Positions 1 through 9,469 of a stretch of 35,500 nt of DNA are shown here, one piece after another. A program made the translations under genes and the position numbers. The first letter of the stretch is position 1; every line of letters starts with the position of its first letter. Origin of the DNA: a virus; the IMG/VR virus record IMGVR_UViG_3300024348_000133, positions 1 through 35,500 of that record. One strand, written 5' to 3'. The notes beneath the pieces were generated by a model, which was given only the letters and a program-made list of their open reading frames with translations, ran no database searches and was not told the origin of the DNA.

Positions 1-3000
1 TAGCAAAATTTTCTTTTATGCTTCCTTCAACTTTTCCTTTAATAAATTTTTGAACCTCCATAATTTGAGCAGAATTCCATCCAAATCTAGGAAATATTCT
101 ATCCTCAATCTCTGTTAAGGTTTGACCTTTATTAATACCATCATTGATAATTTTTTCAACCTTAAGTTCTGCAGCCTCTGCCTCTTTTCCTGTTAAAGTT
201 TCAACCTCTTCACTTGCTGATTTAGGTCTTGTTCTAATTGGAATATAAGTTCTTCCTTTAGATTCAGTAGCAACATTGCTAGGCTTCCCGGGAGTTAATA
301 AACTCATGTAATTCTTAACAGGATGCTCATTAGTTGCTTGAAATAAAGGCTTACCTGAAACACCATTAGTAGTCACAACTCTATTCTCCAATAAATACTT
401 CTTGTATTCAGGATTAGAGTTTAATAGATTGATAGAGATCTGTCTCTTCTTTACATTCTGTAAGAAGTAAGAAAGCTCATTAGTTTTAGCCAATTTATTT
501 TCAGCTGTAACTTTTACAGATTCTAATTTGCCAGCTTCATTTCTCTTTGCAAAAAACAAACTACCTTTATCAGCATACAGTTCAGAAGTTAATCCTTTAG
601 TTCCGTCACTGAAGTGAATGAATATATCAACTAGCTCTTTAAGCGTAGCTTCATTTCCTAGTAGTTCTAGCTCAGGCCCAAATGCTTCTTTAATAGAAGT
701 TTGATCAAGTTCATCTAAGTTCTCAATATATGAATTCTCTAAACCAATAGGTTTAACCCATTCACCATTTTCATTTATTGAACCTACAGATGCTTCAGTT
801 AATATTCTTGCTAATGCAAAAGCTTGTGCCTCTGTATTTCCAGCTAGCTCAACACGCAATGGAAAAGCAGTTCCATCAGCCTTTCTAACCTTAACGAATA
901 CACCACCTTTATAAGCCTGTATATTCTTTTCTCCTGATCCCACAGTTACAGTCTTTGCAGCAAAGTCATCAACTACATTTTTATCCGTGTCAATAATCTT
1001 ACCCTTATCATCCGTGAATAAAAACTCAACTTTATCTGGGTCACCATTAATTTGTTGTAAATCTAATACAGAATTCTGCTCATCAGTAGTAACTAATCCA
1101 CCACCTGATGTATATTTAACCTCAACAGTTGTATCCTGTCCAGCCTTGATTCTATCAATTATAATCTTTCTTTGAGATGCATAATTAGATTCATAAAAAT
1201 CAACATCTTGTTGAGTGAATTTTCTATTTTTTTTAGAATTAGCTTCTCCTATAACAGGCCTCATTGGTAAATCACTGTATATGGCAGCATTTCTAGGGCC
1301 CTTTTCAGAGCCCTCCATTACAGCCTCTATAAATAGATCATCATAAGCAGCTCTAGGAATATCATTTGGATGAGCCTCTTCAAGCATTTTCATTAACATC
1401 TTCTGATTCTCTCTTCTCTTACCTCCTGAAAGTACATGGTTAAAATGTTTAATACCATACTTAAATTTAGTGCCTATCTTAGAAACTGTATTCTGTGACC
1501 ACAATTCATAGTTCTTAGTACCCATAGATTTGTCTAGTAGGGGTATAGAAGTAGTAGAAGCTTCATGGAACTCTCTAGATCTCTTATCTTCTTTTTCAAA
1601 CTGCTCAGAAGTATCAACTTCTTCACCGTAAGATGCATCTTCAAATCCATCAGTTACAGTTCCCTCCTCTGCAGTACCAACTTGTTGAGGCTTCTGATTA
1701 TCAACAGTCTCAGGATTATTATTCTTTTCAGCCTCCTGTGCTTGTCTCTCAGCCTCATCTCTAGCAATCATTTCTAAAGCCTTATTAGTAGCGGCAATAT
1801 TTTCTAACTCAGTCTTTCTAGCTTCTAATTTTTCTATGTAATCTTTCTTTTCACCATCAGGATAAATTTCTTTAGTCTTTGTGATACTCTCATTAATGTT
1901 ACCTATATCAGTCTCCTCATTAATCTTAGCACTTTCAACTACACCTTCCCAAGCTTTCTGACCCTTCTCAGAAGCAGTGTATTCAGCATCAAGATTATTG
2001 TAGTGCTCCATATCTTTCATGGTAGCCTCATTAAACTTAGCATCAATTATCTCAGCCTTCTTTTTATTGTACTCTCTTTCTAAAGCCTTTATAGCTTTAT
2101 CTTGAGTTTTAGCTTCTTCTTTCTCTTCAGGAGTTCTCTTTATCTCTTTATCAGCAGCTTTACTTTTATTCAACTTTTCAAGCTCAGCTAATCTGATGTC
2201 TAATACTTCCTGGAAGAACTCAGCTTTCTTATTTCCTTTGTTGCTGGCAATATTTTTCTTAAGTTCAGCTATTCTAGCTTTAGTTACATCAATATTTTCT
2301 TGAAGCTCTAGTGCTCTAGATTTATATTCAGGTAGTGCACTGAGTGATTCAGCAACTTTATCTTTAGATTCTTTAGCCTCCTTCTTATATTCAGCTCTCT
2401 TCTTGGCCAACATGTCATTAAGTATATCAATCTTGGCAATCTTAACTGCAGCAGGTGTAGACTTAACTGTATTTCTAATCTTAAGGTAAGCCTTCTTCAT
2501 AGCTTTAGCCTTCTCTTTTATTCCAGGAATATAAGTATCAGCCAGTTCAGAGTTAAACTCTTGTCCAGTTCTTTCTTTAAATACAGCCTTTTCCTCCTCA
2601 GACATCTTAGATATTCCATCTAGATTCTCCATGAAAGAGTCAAATTTATCGTTATTAATAGAGTCAGCTATCATTTCAACCATGTGATTGTCCATGATAT
2701 ACTGTCTATCTTCAGCAGTTGCATCATCCTTGATGTCACTCTTAGATATTTCTTGTTGCATTGCAGCTAAAGATGTAGCCCTATTCTTTAATTCTTTATT
2801 ATACGAATCTAACAGGGCTTTCTGATATTCATCTTTACTGTTTGCTGAGGTAAGTTTACTTACACCCTTACCAGCAGCTTGAAATACATTACCTCCAAGA
2901 CCTCCAAAGAATGCAGAAGTTTTCATCTCATCAGAACCATATGCTTCAGACATCTTCTTGTCATATTGTTCTTGATTGATTAACCCTGATCTTAAGTCTG

Positions 3001-4126
3001 ATCTTAATTTAGCTCTTTCAGCTACAATGTATTGATATGATTCTTCAAATCCTTCTGACCCAAATGTGTATAATCCACTAGCAGCAGCCTGTTGCCTCTT
3101 ACTAAGTTTCATACCTTTTTGAACAGCCTCAGATAAACCACCTTCAAGTTTGGCAGTAACAGGATTAAACACTCTACCTAATGCTAGGTATTGTGGAATA
3201 TCCTGAAGTAACATTGCCCAACCATCTCTATAGTTTTCAGCTGCAGCATCAGATGCTTCTTTCCTAGCTTCCTCTTCTGTATAAGTTTCTCCAGTTGCAG
3301 GGTTTTCTTGATTAAGTCTTGTGTTATACACATCTTCATAAGTACCATGGCCCTCCATAAAGTTCTCTATATTTCTAGAAACAACAGCTTGAGACAACCC
3401 TTCAGTCATCCACTTAGCTCTTTCAGACATCTTCATTCCGTCCATGACCTTTTCCATACCTTTAATAGTACGAAGTCCTTTTGACATTCCTTTACCCAAT
3501 AGGCTCATTCCTTTCGTAGCAGCCATTGATGGAATCATCATTGATAAAGTAGATGCTACAGATACAGAGTTTTGTGCCCACCATCCTGAATCAGTCATGC
3601 TAGTTAGCATTCCCTGACCCTGCTTGCTAGGATCTTGATGTATTTGAGTATTTTCAGCAACACCCTCTCTAATACCTTGACCCAATTCAGTCATCCAGTT
3701 GCCCCAGTCAGCCTCTTGTCCTTGAATAATATTTGAAACAGAATCTAATTCAAATAGATACCCTAATCCTTCAATAGTACCACCAACAATTTCTCCTACA
3801 ACAGCTTGTGCTAAGAAGTTTCCAAATTGGTCAAGTCCACTTTGCTGATCAGCTCTATTTTGCTCAATACCTTCTAGATTGTCAAATGCAATCTCCCTAT
3901 CAGCCTCGTCAGAACCAAGTCCAAACTCACCAACATTTATAGTCCTAGTTCTTATTGGACCATCTAAGCTTTCAGCTGCAAAGAAGTCATAATCATCTTC
4001 CTGATATTCATCAGAATCTATTGGATCTTTAGGATCATTAATAAGGTCTGCACCTGAAATTACTCCTTCTTCCTCATTAAATCCACCGTCAAAATCATAA
4101 TCATCTGAATTAGTTAGATCTGCCAT
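1..4126 (-). CDS. Very large internal virion (cargo/ejection) protein, 3' end outside window
   Basis: One frame stays open from the ATG at 4126 to the left edge, at least 1375 codons, with no stop, so the C-terminus is missing. The N-terminus is acidic (MADLTNSDDYDFDG). A Met/Gly-rich hydrophobic stretch lies near residues 190-220, and a GFEESYQYIV segment near residue 362 precedes a Gly-rich stretch. About residues 540-790 are Lys/Glu/Ala-rich and look like long coiled coil. There is no signal peptide and no enzyme motif. It is the last of three large genes after the muzzle and lysozyme genes, four bases from its neighbour, with leader AATAATAAT. In crAss-like phages this position holds giant cargo proteins, comparable in role to T7 gp15/gp16. 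The role is inferred from position and composition, not from a recognised domain. Confidence 0.8.
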   Translation of the reverse strand, partial: MADLTNSDDYDFDGGFNEEEGVISGADLINDPKDPIDSDEYQEDDYDFFAAESLDGPIRTRTINVGEFGLGSDEADREIAFDNLEGIEQNRADQQSGLDQFGNFLAQAVVGEIVGGTIEGLGYLFELDSVSNIIQGQEADWGNWMTELGQGIREGVAENTQIHQDPSKQGQGMLTSMTDSGWWAQNSVSVASTLSMMIPSMAATKGMSLLGKGMSKGLRTIKGMEKVMDGMKMSERAKWMTEGLSQAVVSRNIENFMEGHGTYEDVYNTRLNQENPATGETYTEEEARKEASDAAAENYRDGWAMLLQDIPQYLALGRVFNPVTAKLEGGLSEAVQKGMKLSKRQQAAASGLYTFGSEGFEESYQYIVAERAKLRSDLRSGLINQEQYDKKMSEAYGSDEMKTSAFFGGLGGNVFQAAGKGVSKLTSANSKDEYQKALLDSYNKELKNRATSLAAMQQEISKSDIKDDATAEDRQYIMDNHMVEMIADSINNDKFDSFMENLDGISKMSEEEKAVFKERTGQEFNSELADTYIPGIKEKAKAMKKAYLKIRNTVKSTPAAVKIAKIDILNDMLAKKRAEYKKEAKESKDKVAESLSALPEYKSRALELQENIDVTKARIAELKKNIASNKGNKKAEFFQEVLDIRLAELEKLNKSKAADKEIKRTPEEKEEAKTQDKAIKALEREYNKKKAEIIDAKFNEATMKDMEHYNNLDAEYTASEKGQKAWEGVVESAKINEETDIGNINESITKTKEIYPDGEKKDYIEKLEARKTELENIAATNKALEMIARDEAERQAQEAEKNNNPETVDNQKPQQVGTAEEGTVTDGFEDASYGEEVDTSEQFEKEDKRSREFHEASTTSIPLLDKSMGTKNYELWSQNTVSKIGTKFKYGIKHFNHVLSGGKRRENQKMLMKMLEEAHPNDIPRAAYDDLFIEAVMEGSEKGPRNAAIYSDLPMRPVIGEANSKKNRKFTQQDVDFYESNYASQRKIIIDRIKAGQDTTVEVKYTSGGGLVTTDEQNSVLDLQQINGDPDKVEFLFTDDKGKIIDTDKNVVDDFAAKTVTVGSGEKNIQAYKGGVFVKVRKADGTAFPLRVELAGNTEAQAFALARILTEASVGSINENGEWVKPIGLENSYIENLDELDQTSIKEAFGPELELLGNEATLKELVDIFIHFSDGTKGLTSELYADKGSLFFAKRNEAGKLESVKVTAENKLAKTNELSYFLQNVKKRQISINLLNSNPEYKKYLLENRVVTTNGVSGKPLFQATNEHPVKNYMSLLTPGKPSNVATESKGRTYIPIRTRPKSASEEVETLTGKEAEAAELKVEKIINDGINKGQTLTEIEDRIFPRFGWNSAQIMEVQKFIKGKVEGSIKENFA

Positions 4127-4130
4127 ATTA

Positions 4131-6074
4131 TTATTCTTTATTTTTTCCTTGTTTTGTAGTAGCCCACTTTCTAGCTATTTTATTCATACTGTCATCAATC
4201 TGCTCATCATAAGTCATGACTAATGTGTTAGGTAAATATTTACCATCTAATGTAGCTCTACCTGTGCTTGAATCCCATTCAACTCTTCTTGCTTCATCTT
4301 CAGTAAGATCTGTTCTACTTCTAATAATCAAAGGAGTATAATCTACATAGCCTTGGCTATTGTTAAGCCCTTCAATATTTTGAGCTTTATTGATATAGTA
4401 TTCATTGTGAGTCTCAGATTTTTTAGTAGTTCTATTGTATCCTACAGTTTTCTTAGCTTGAAATCCAATTCCTGCAGCTAGATTTTTCATCATTGTTGAT
4501 GCTTGGCCAAGCCTATCTGAAACTTCTCTCTCAGGACTAACCACAATCCTGTGACTAATACCTTCACCATCTTTCATGTGAACCACAATTCCCATTGGAA
4601 TATCTGGATCATTCACCATACCTTCAACAACAGCTTTACCTTGGTCATTAACTCCATTCATTAATGCCGAGTTGAATTCTTTAATGTTATTAAAACCTAA
4701 ATCTCCTGCAGCCTGAGTTGGAGTTTTTAATCCAGCAGTACCCATAATTTTAAGAGATCTAGAACCACTAGTTATATCACCAACTCTTCCTTTAGTTCCT
4801 AATATCTTGTCAGTATAGTGCTCATAAAATGAGTTCTCATTATTCCTAGGTCTAACTATTGTAGCATAAGATGCAGCAGCTTTTTTAGCTCCTTCTACAT
4901 ATGAATTTAATACATATTCATCATCCTTACCCATGAATCCTTGAGGATCATCTTTTCTTAATTGAGCTATAGCTTCAGTCATTCTTGTTGTAAGTTCATT
5001 TTTATCTTCCCAATCTCTAAGTTGTCTTGACTTCTTTTGAGACTTTCCAATATTTCCTGATGCAGAATAATATGCACGCCCAGATGTAGGGCCTACAAAT
5101 TCTGGAATATAAAGTTTACCATCTTTAAACTGTAACTTACCTAAGCCTTCAGCAGTAACTCCAAGAGTCCCATTATATGCATCAGCTACATTGCTAATAA
5201 GCGAACTGTTCCAGTTAGAATACAAATCTAAAGCACCATCACCTTCAAGAACTTTATCAGCACCATTAGGATTTGCAACAACTCTAGTCTGATCCTTAAT
5301 TGAAGAAAATTGATATACATCCCCTGCACTAATTGCAGCTTCTCTCATCATCTCTTCAGCATTACCTGCTCCAAGACCTTCTATATCTTTCAAATAATTC
5401 TGAACAGCTTGGTCACCTTGAAGTGCACCATATACAACTTGCTTAATATGATTAGGAGTTAATTTCTTATAAGATTTAGTCCCATCTCTATATGTCTTTG
5501 TTTGCGGGTCATAGTAAATTCCTAATGCAGCAGCTCTTTCTTCAGGTTTCATTTCAGCAGCAATTGATCTGCCTTTTTTCATTACATCAATAAATGACGC
5601 TCCAATATAATCTTCATAGACTCCTGCATTTTCAACACCTTGATAGCCCTCAAGTGCTTTAGCAACTCCCAATCTTTTCTGCTCCTCAGTTAAATCTTTT
5701 CTTTTAAGAATAGCATCTTTGTTTGCTTGATACTGATTAAATGCAGCAGCAGCTTGACCAGTTTTACCTGATATAGAAAACTCTTCATTTTTTCTTCTTC
5801 TTAATCCACGAACTTTATTAACTAAACTCCTGTCAACACCCTGGTCAAGTATCCTTGTAGAGATGTCATCAGATTCTTTTCTGAATGCAGATATCTGCCC
5901 ACTAACATAATCTTGATCTTGAGCCAATGCATTTGATTGCATGGCATCCAATTCGTCAAGTGCTAATATAGCTTCATCCTCTTGCTTTTGTTTAGCCAGA
6001 GGAACCATCATTATCTCATCTAAAGATAATGGTTTAAAACTTGATGTACTAATATCTGGTGTAATTCCTGCCAT
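4131..6074 (-). CDS. Large internal virion protein (647 aa)
   Basis: The 647-residue soluble protein starts MAGITPDIS. Its N-terminal half (about residues 25-190) is charged and helical, with Gln/Glu/Lys-rich segments and a basic GLRRRK patch near residue 90. The C-terminal half is more mixed alpha/beta, with many charged turns. I see no membrane segment, signal peptide or catalytic motif. It sits between two other large virion-type proteins, with gaps of 4 and 5 bases, so all three are almost certainly co-transcribed and made in fixed ratio. By gene order it belongs to the crAss-like set of large proteins stored in the tail barrel or ejected with the DNA. No family is recognised with certainty; virion location is an inference. 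Confidence 0.75.
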   Translation of the reverse strand: MAGITPDISTSSFKPLSLDEIMMVPLAKQKQEDEAILALDELDAMQSNALAQDQDYVSGQISAFRKESDDISTRILDQGVDRSLVNKVRGLRRRKNEEFSISGKTGQAAAAFNQYQANKDAILKRKDLTEEQKRLGVAKALEGYQGVENAGVYEDYIGASFIDVMKKGRSIAAEMKPEERAAALGIYYDPQTKTYRDGTKSYKKLTPNHIKQVVYGALQGDQAVQNYLKDIEGLGAGNAEEMMREAAISAGDVYQFSSIKDQTRVVANPNGADKVLEGDGALDLYSNWNSSLISNVADAYNGTLGVTAEGLGKLQFKDGKLYIPEFVGPTSGRAYYSASGNIGKSQKKSRQLRDWEDKNELTTRMTEAIAQLRKDDPQGFMGKDDEYVLNSYVEGAKKAAASYATIVRPRNNENSFYEHYTDKILGTKGRVGDITSGSRSLKIMGTAGLKTPTQAAGDLGFNNIKEFNSALMNGVNDQGKAVVEGMVNDPDIPMGIVVHMKDGEGISHRIVVSPEREVSDRLGQASTMMKNLAAGIGFQAKKTVGYNRTTKKSETHNEYYINKAQNIEGLNNSQGYVDYTPLIIRSRTDLTEDEARRVEWDSSTGRATLDGKYLPNTLVMTYDEQIDDSMNKIARKWATTKQGKNKE

Positions 6075-6079
6075 GATTC

Positions 6080-7600
6080 TTATTTTTTTATTTTTCTACC
6101 TTTACTGTCATAACCTAGTCCAGCCAATTCAGGATACTTCTTGAATAATTCTTCCTGACCAATGCCTCCTAAATCTTGACCTATCTGAGATAGTAATTTA
6201 CTTTTGTTAGTTTGATATGCAGCATCTCTTTGCAAGTTAGTCAATTTAGCTTTATCAGCCTGACCAATATTGAACTTTTCTGTAGCTTGATCAAATGCTT
6301 GAGCAGATCTAGCTTCTCCTCTATTCTCTGCACCAGCTTGCTGATATGCTTGAGATAGAGCTTTAGTTCCTTGAAGTTGAGATCCTAGTAAAGCAGCTCT
6401 TGCCTTAGAACTTGAACCTCCTGCACTAGATAATAATGCATCTCTGTTAGAAGCAGTTGCCTGTCTAACTGTATTTTGTAATCCTTGCTCATCAACTAAT
6501 TGTTGCTCATACTTTCTATTGCTTCTTCCGAATGCAATATCTTTAGGTTGCTCTAAATTTGAAAGTTGAGATATATTCATTGCAGCAGGTGCATACCTTA
6601 AGTTTTCAGGACTTAATATTTTGCTTGCTCCAAATCTAGCTTTATCTTTAAAAGATGGAGTTGGTGCATTTGATCCAAATGATCCTGCACCTAATTGTTG
6701 GTGCTCATCAAGAGGATTGTATGTTCCTGCAGCATCTATTCCAGACATATCCATTGCACTAGCAGGACTTCTCTCTCCTAGAGGATTAACCCCTGCAGTC
6801 ATTCCTGATAAATCCATTGCTTTAGCTACTGGATTAGCAAAAGGTTTTCCAAAATTCTGATCCATCATATCAGCATCATTCATGGCCATAAAGTCTACAT
6901 CTTTTGAAGGAAGTTGATCCAAATAGTTCTTTAAATCTAATCCAAACTTAGCCACATTACTTCCTTCCATTCCTGTATCCTTCATTGAAGCGTATAGATT
7001 GTTAGCCTTAGCTTTAGATACATCTTTATCACTTGGGCCTGAGAATCCACCTATTAGTCCACCACCAATAGCACCAATTGCATGTCCAAGCCCAGGAACA
7101 ATAGCTCCACCAACTTTGGCACCTGACATAGCTCCTTGTGCAGCATTGCCAGCTCTATCAGTATATTCTACTGAAGTCCTTCCGGATGTGTCAACCTTAT
7201 TGTTTCCTACCATTTTTGCCAAGTTTAATGCTCCAGTTGCAGCACCCATTATAGCTCCTACTCCAGGACCTTCTGCAGCTCCTTCAGCTCCTTTAGCACC
7301 ACCAAGAAAACCTTCAGTTGCTGAACTACCAAATAAACCACCTTCAGCAGATAGTGCACCCCCCATAAACATCTTGTTGTCACCAGTTGAATTAGCATCC
7401 ACTTTAGGCTTAGACAATTCTTCCTGCTTAGCTTTAACAAACTCTTGAGCTTGCTTTAGTCTACCTTGCATTTCATTCATTGTAGCAACTGATTCAGCAT
7501 CAGTTCTGTCCTTGAATTTATCATCAAGTATCTTACTTGCTTCTGCGAATGTCTTACCTTTTAAATACTTAGGCAAGTTAAATTGTGACATTATATCCAT
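6080..7600 (-). CDS. Gly/Ala-rich putative DNA-ejection (internal virion) protein, 506 aa
   Basis: The N-terminus (residues 1-70) is helical and charged. It is followed by a Gly/Ala-rich region (about 75-205) holding two hydrophobic, membrane-compatible stretches, near GVGAIMGAATGALNLAKMVG and GLGHAIGAIGGGLIGGFSG. The C-terminal 170 residues are Gln/Ala-rich and probably coiled coil, ending in a basic tail (GRKIKK). Soluble helical ends around Gly-zipper-like segments resemble podovirus ejection proteins such as T7 gp14, which insert in the envelope during DNA entry. Gaps to the flanking genes are 5 and 11 bases. The start at 7600 follows AAAAAAGAATAAT; an in-frame ATG three codons later is also possible. 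Function is inferred from composition and context. Confidence 0.75.
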   Translation of the reverse strand: MDIMSQFNLPKYLKGKTFAEASKILDDKFKDRTDAESVATMNEMQGRLKQAQEFVKAKQEELSKPKVDANSTGDNKMFMGGALSAEGGLFGSSATEGFLGGAKGAEGAAEGPGVGAIMGAATGALNLAKMVGNNKVDTSGRTSVEYTDRAGNAAQGAMSGAKVGGAIVPGLGHAIGAIGGGLIGGFSGPSDKDVSKAKANNLYASMKDTGMEGSNVAKFGLDLKNYLDQLPSKDVDFMAMNDADMMDQNFGKPFANPVAKAMDLSGMTAGVNPLGERSPASAMDMSGIDAAGTYNPLDEHQQLGAGSFGSNAPTPSFKDKARFGASKILSPENLRYAPAAMNISQLSNLEQPKDIAFGRSNRKYEQQLVDEQGLQNTVRQATASNRDALLSSAGGSSSKARAALLGSQLQGTKALSQAYQQAGAENRGEARSAQAFDQATEKFNIGQADKAKLTNLQRDAAYQTNKSKLLSQIGQDLGGIGQEELFKKYPELAGLGYDSKGRKIKK

Positions 7601-7611
7601 ATTATTCTTTT

Positions 7612-9411
7612 TTATGATAACCTGTAATTATCAAAATTGTTTTTATTATCTTCTTGGTAAGCTACAGTGTTTAGAGCTTCAATTATTTTGTCATTGTCAT
7701 AGGCTCTGTAGAAGTTATCCATTCCAAGACCCTTTTCTTTAACAAGCTTTCTTAATTTGTCAATATCAATTTGCTCACCAGGCTTCAACCCTAGTGAACC
7801 CCTGAACTCAGCAAAATTTCCATATGCCTCGTGAGGTCTATTTAAATACTCAAGTGTCCCGGGAGAATTCTTCTTCAAGAAAGTTTTATCTTTCTGATGG
7901 AATGCATTACCTAAAATACTAGTAAGCTTATCACTCATCACAGCATCTATACCTGAGGCATGAACTCTTTCATGAGTCTCAACAGGAACATTATCTTTAA
8001 AGCCCTCACCCATACGAATTACATCATTCACATAAGATGCTTTAGATCCTCTAGTGTTACCACCAACTTCTTTAGCAGTAGTCAGACCTTTTAATATCAT
8101 GTTGTCAATCTGCTCAGGCGTAACATTACCTTGCTCCATCATCCTCTGTCTAGTAATAGGATCATTGTATCTAGCCAAGAATGCCTCAGCAGGAGCATCT
8201 CTAACTGCAGAAATAAAGTCTACTTGCTCAGGGTTCTCTAATCCGAATACATTCTGAATATAACCTTGTCTTACATCAGGAACATGCATTGTCTCTCTAG
8301 GAACATGTTTAGCTTTGGACAAGTGTCCATATTTTGTTACATCAAGTGAATTGTCTGTTGGGATCTCTTCAGCTTTAGGACCTATTGAAGGTGCCTCTGT
8401 AGCTTCATATTCTTTCCCCTCTCCAGGGCCTGTTAATTTACCACCTTCTTTAAACACATTCATAGACTTACCGTCACTTCTAGTAAAAGTACCGTCAAGA
8501 CCAATGGAATTAGAAAAGATATAGTCATTCCATTTTGTCTCACCTTCCTCTACTAAGTTGGGCTTACCATTTGCTCCTATTCCCTGAGGTATTCCACCTA
8601 ATGGATTCTCTTCATGGGTACCACCATTTTCAAACCTATCTAATTCACCGCCATTAACATACATGTCATCATCTGACTTACCACCATACTTAAAATTATT
8701 AGGAGTCTGCAAACCTTGAGGTGGACTAAAGCCAGCTCTAGGATCTGATTGATCATTAGGCATATTGTTTGGAGTAACCAGTCCTTGAGGAGAATTGAAG
8801 TTACCATTAACTCTAGTATTATCTACTTGTTTTTTTGAGGCTTCGAAAGCAAGATTTCGAATAAACTCAGGACTATCACCCCTAACGCCCACATACTCAT
8901 CGCTAGGTATATTACTAGGATTAGTGTTCTGTTTCGAATAGTCTTCCATATACCCACTAAACTTCTTTGCATAATCTTCTGCTGTTAAATTAGTTTTACC
9001 TGGAACATTATATCCTTTATTTTTTAAATAAGAATCAACGCCACTCTTTCCTAAGAAATGTGTAAGTGCTGCTATAGATTCTTGAGGCAAGTCACTATTG
9101 TATCTAGCTTTAAGTGCTCTTGAATAAGTTGAATAATTAGGGAATCCTGCAAGCTTTCCATTAATGGCATTGTCCATTACCTTCTCCTGAAGTTCAGGAT
9201 TAGCTATAAATTCTCTTTGAGATTTGCCCTTTAGTAATGGGTCATTCTTAATATATCTCCATAGAAAATGATACTTCCCAGAAGCAGATGAGTTTGGGTT
9301 AGTCAAGTGTTTTCCTCCAGAAGATTCAAGCATGCCTATAGCATACTTGAAAGCTTCAGAGTTAAACTTCTTTTTATCATTATTTTTATTAGGCTTAGGA
9401 TCCTTTGACAT
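7612..9411 (-). CDS. Bifunctional virion protein: lysozyme/transglycosylase-like domain plus HExxH metallopeptidase-like domain
   Basis: The 599-residue protein appears to have three parts. Residues 15-160 look like a lysozyme-superfamily lytic transglycosylase: catalytic-type Glu29 in MLESSGG, then SASGKYHFLW (42-51) and an NPELQEKVMD helix. Residues 200-330 are a low-complexity linker with two SPQGL/PPQGL-TPNN copies, GG turns and a VEEGETKWNDYIFSN segment that I associate with crAss-like phage proteins. Residues 370-599 contain THERVHASG, with HExxH at 480-484. A downstream Glu (E528 in RPHEAYGNFAEF, or E535) could be the third zinc ligand. There is no signal peptide, so the protein is probably carried in the virion and used to open the cell wall at entry rather than for lysis. 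It has its own promoter immediately upstream. Both enzyme calls rest on motifs. Confidence 0.75.
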   Translation of the reverse strand: MSKDPKPNKNNDKKKFNSEAFKYAIGMLESSGGKHLTNPNSSASGKYHFLWRYIKNDPLLKGKSQREFIANPELQEKVMDNAINGKLAGFPNYSTYSRALKARYNSDLPQESIAALTHFLGKSGVDSYLKNKGYNVPGKTNLTAEDYAKKFSGYMEDYSKQNTNPSNIPSDEYVGVRGDSPEFIRNLAFEASKKQVDNTRVNGNFNSPQGLVTPNNMPNDQSDPRAGFSPPQGLQTPNNFKYGGKSDDDMYVNGGELDRFENGGTHEENPLGGIPQGIGANGKPNLVEEGETKWNDYIFSNSIGLDGTFTRSDGKSMNVFKEGGKLTGPGEGKEYEATEAPSIGPKAEEIPTDNSLDVTKYGHLSKAKHVPRETMHVPDVRQGYIQNVFGLENPEQVDFISAVRDAPAEAFLARYNDPITRQRMMEQGNVTPEQIDNMILKGLTTAKEVGGNTRGSKASYVNDVIRMGEGFKDNVPVETHERVHASGIDAVMSDKLTSILGNAFHQKDKTFLKKNSPGTLEYLNRPHEAYGNFAEFRGSLGLKPGEQIDIDKLRKLVKEKGLGMDNFYRAYDNDKIIEALNTVAYQEDNKNNFDNYRLS

Positions 9412-9416
9412 AATTG

Positions 9417-9447
9417 CAAATATAAGTTAATTAACATTTCTTGTCAA
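9417..9447 (-). promoter_or_regulatory. Bacteroidota-type promoter for the lysozyme/HExxH gene
   Basis: On the minus strand TTGACA (TTG at 9447-9445) is followed, 20 bases after its TTG, by TATATTTG (9424-9417), a perfect match to the TAnnTTTG -7 box. The box ends five bases before the ATG at 9411, so the transcript should begin at or within a few bases of the start codon. It lies in the 58-base gap after the muzzle gene, which is where a fresh promoter for the entry-protein genes would be useful. Confidence 0.65.
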
Positions 9448-9469
9448 TATTTGGTATAACAAGATTTTG

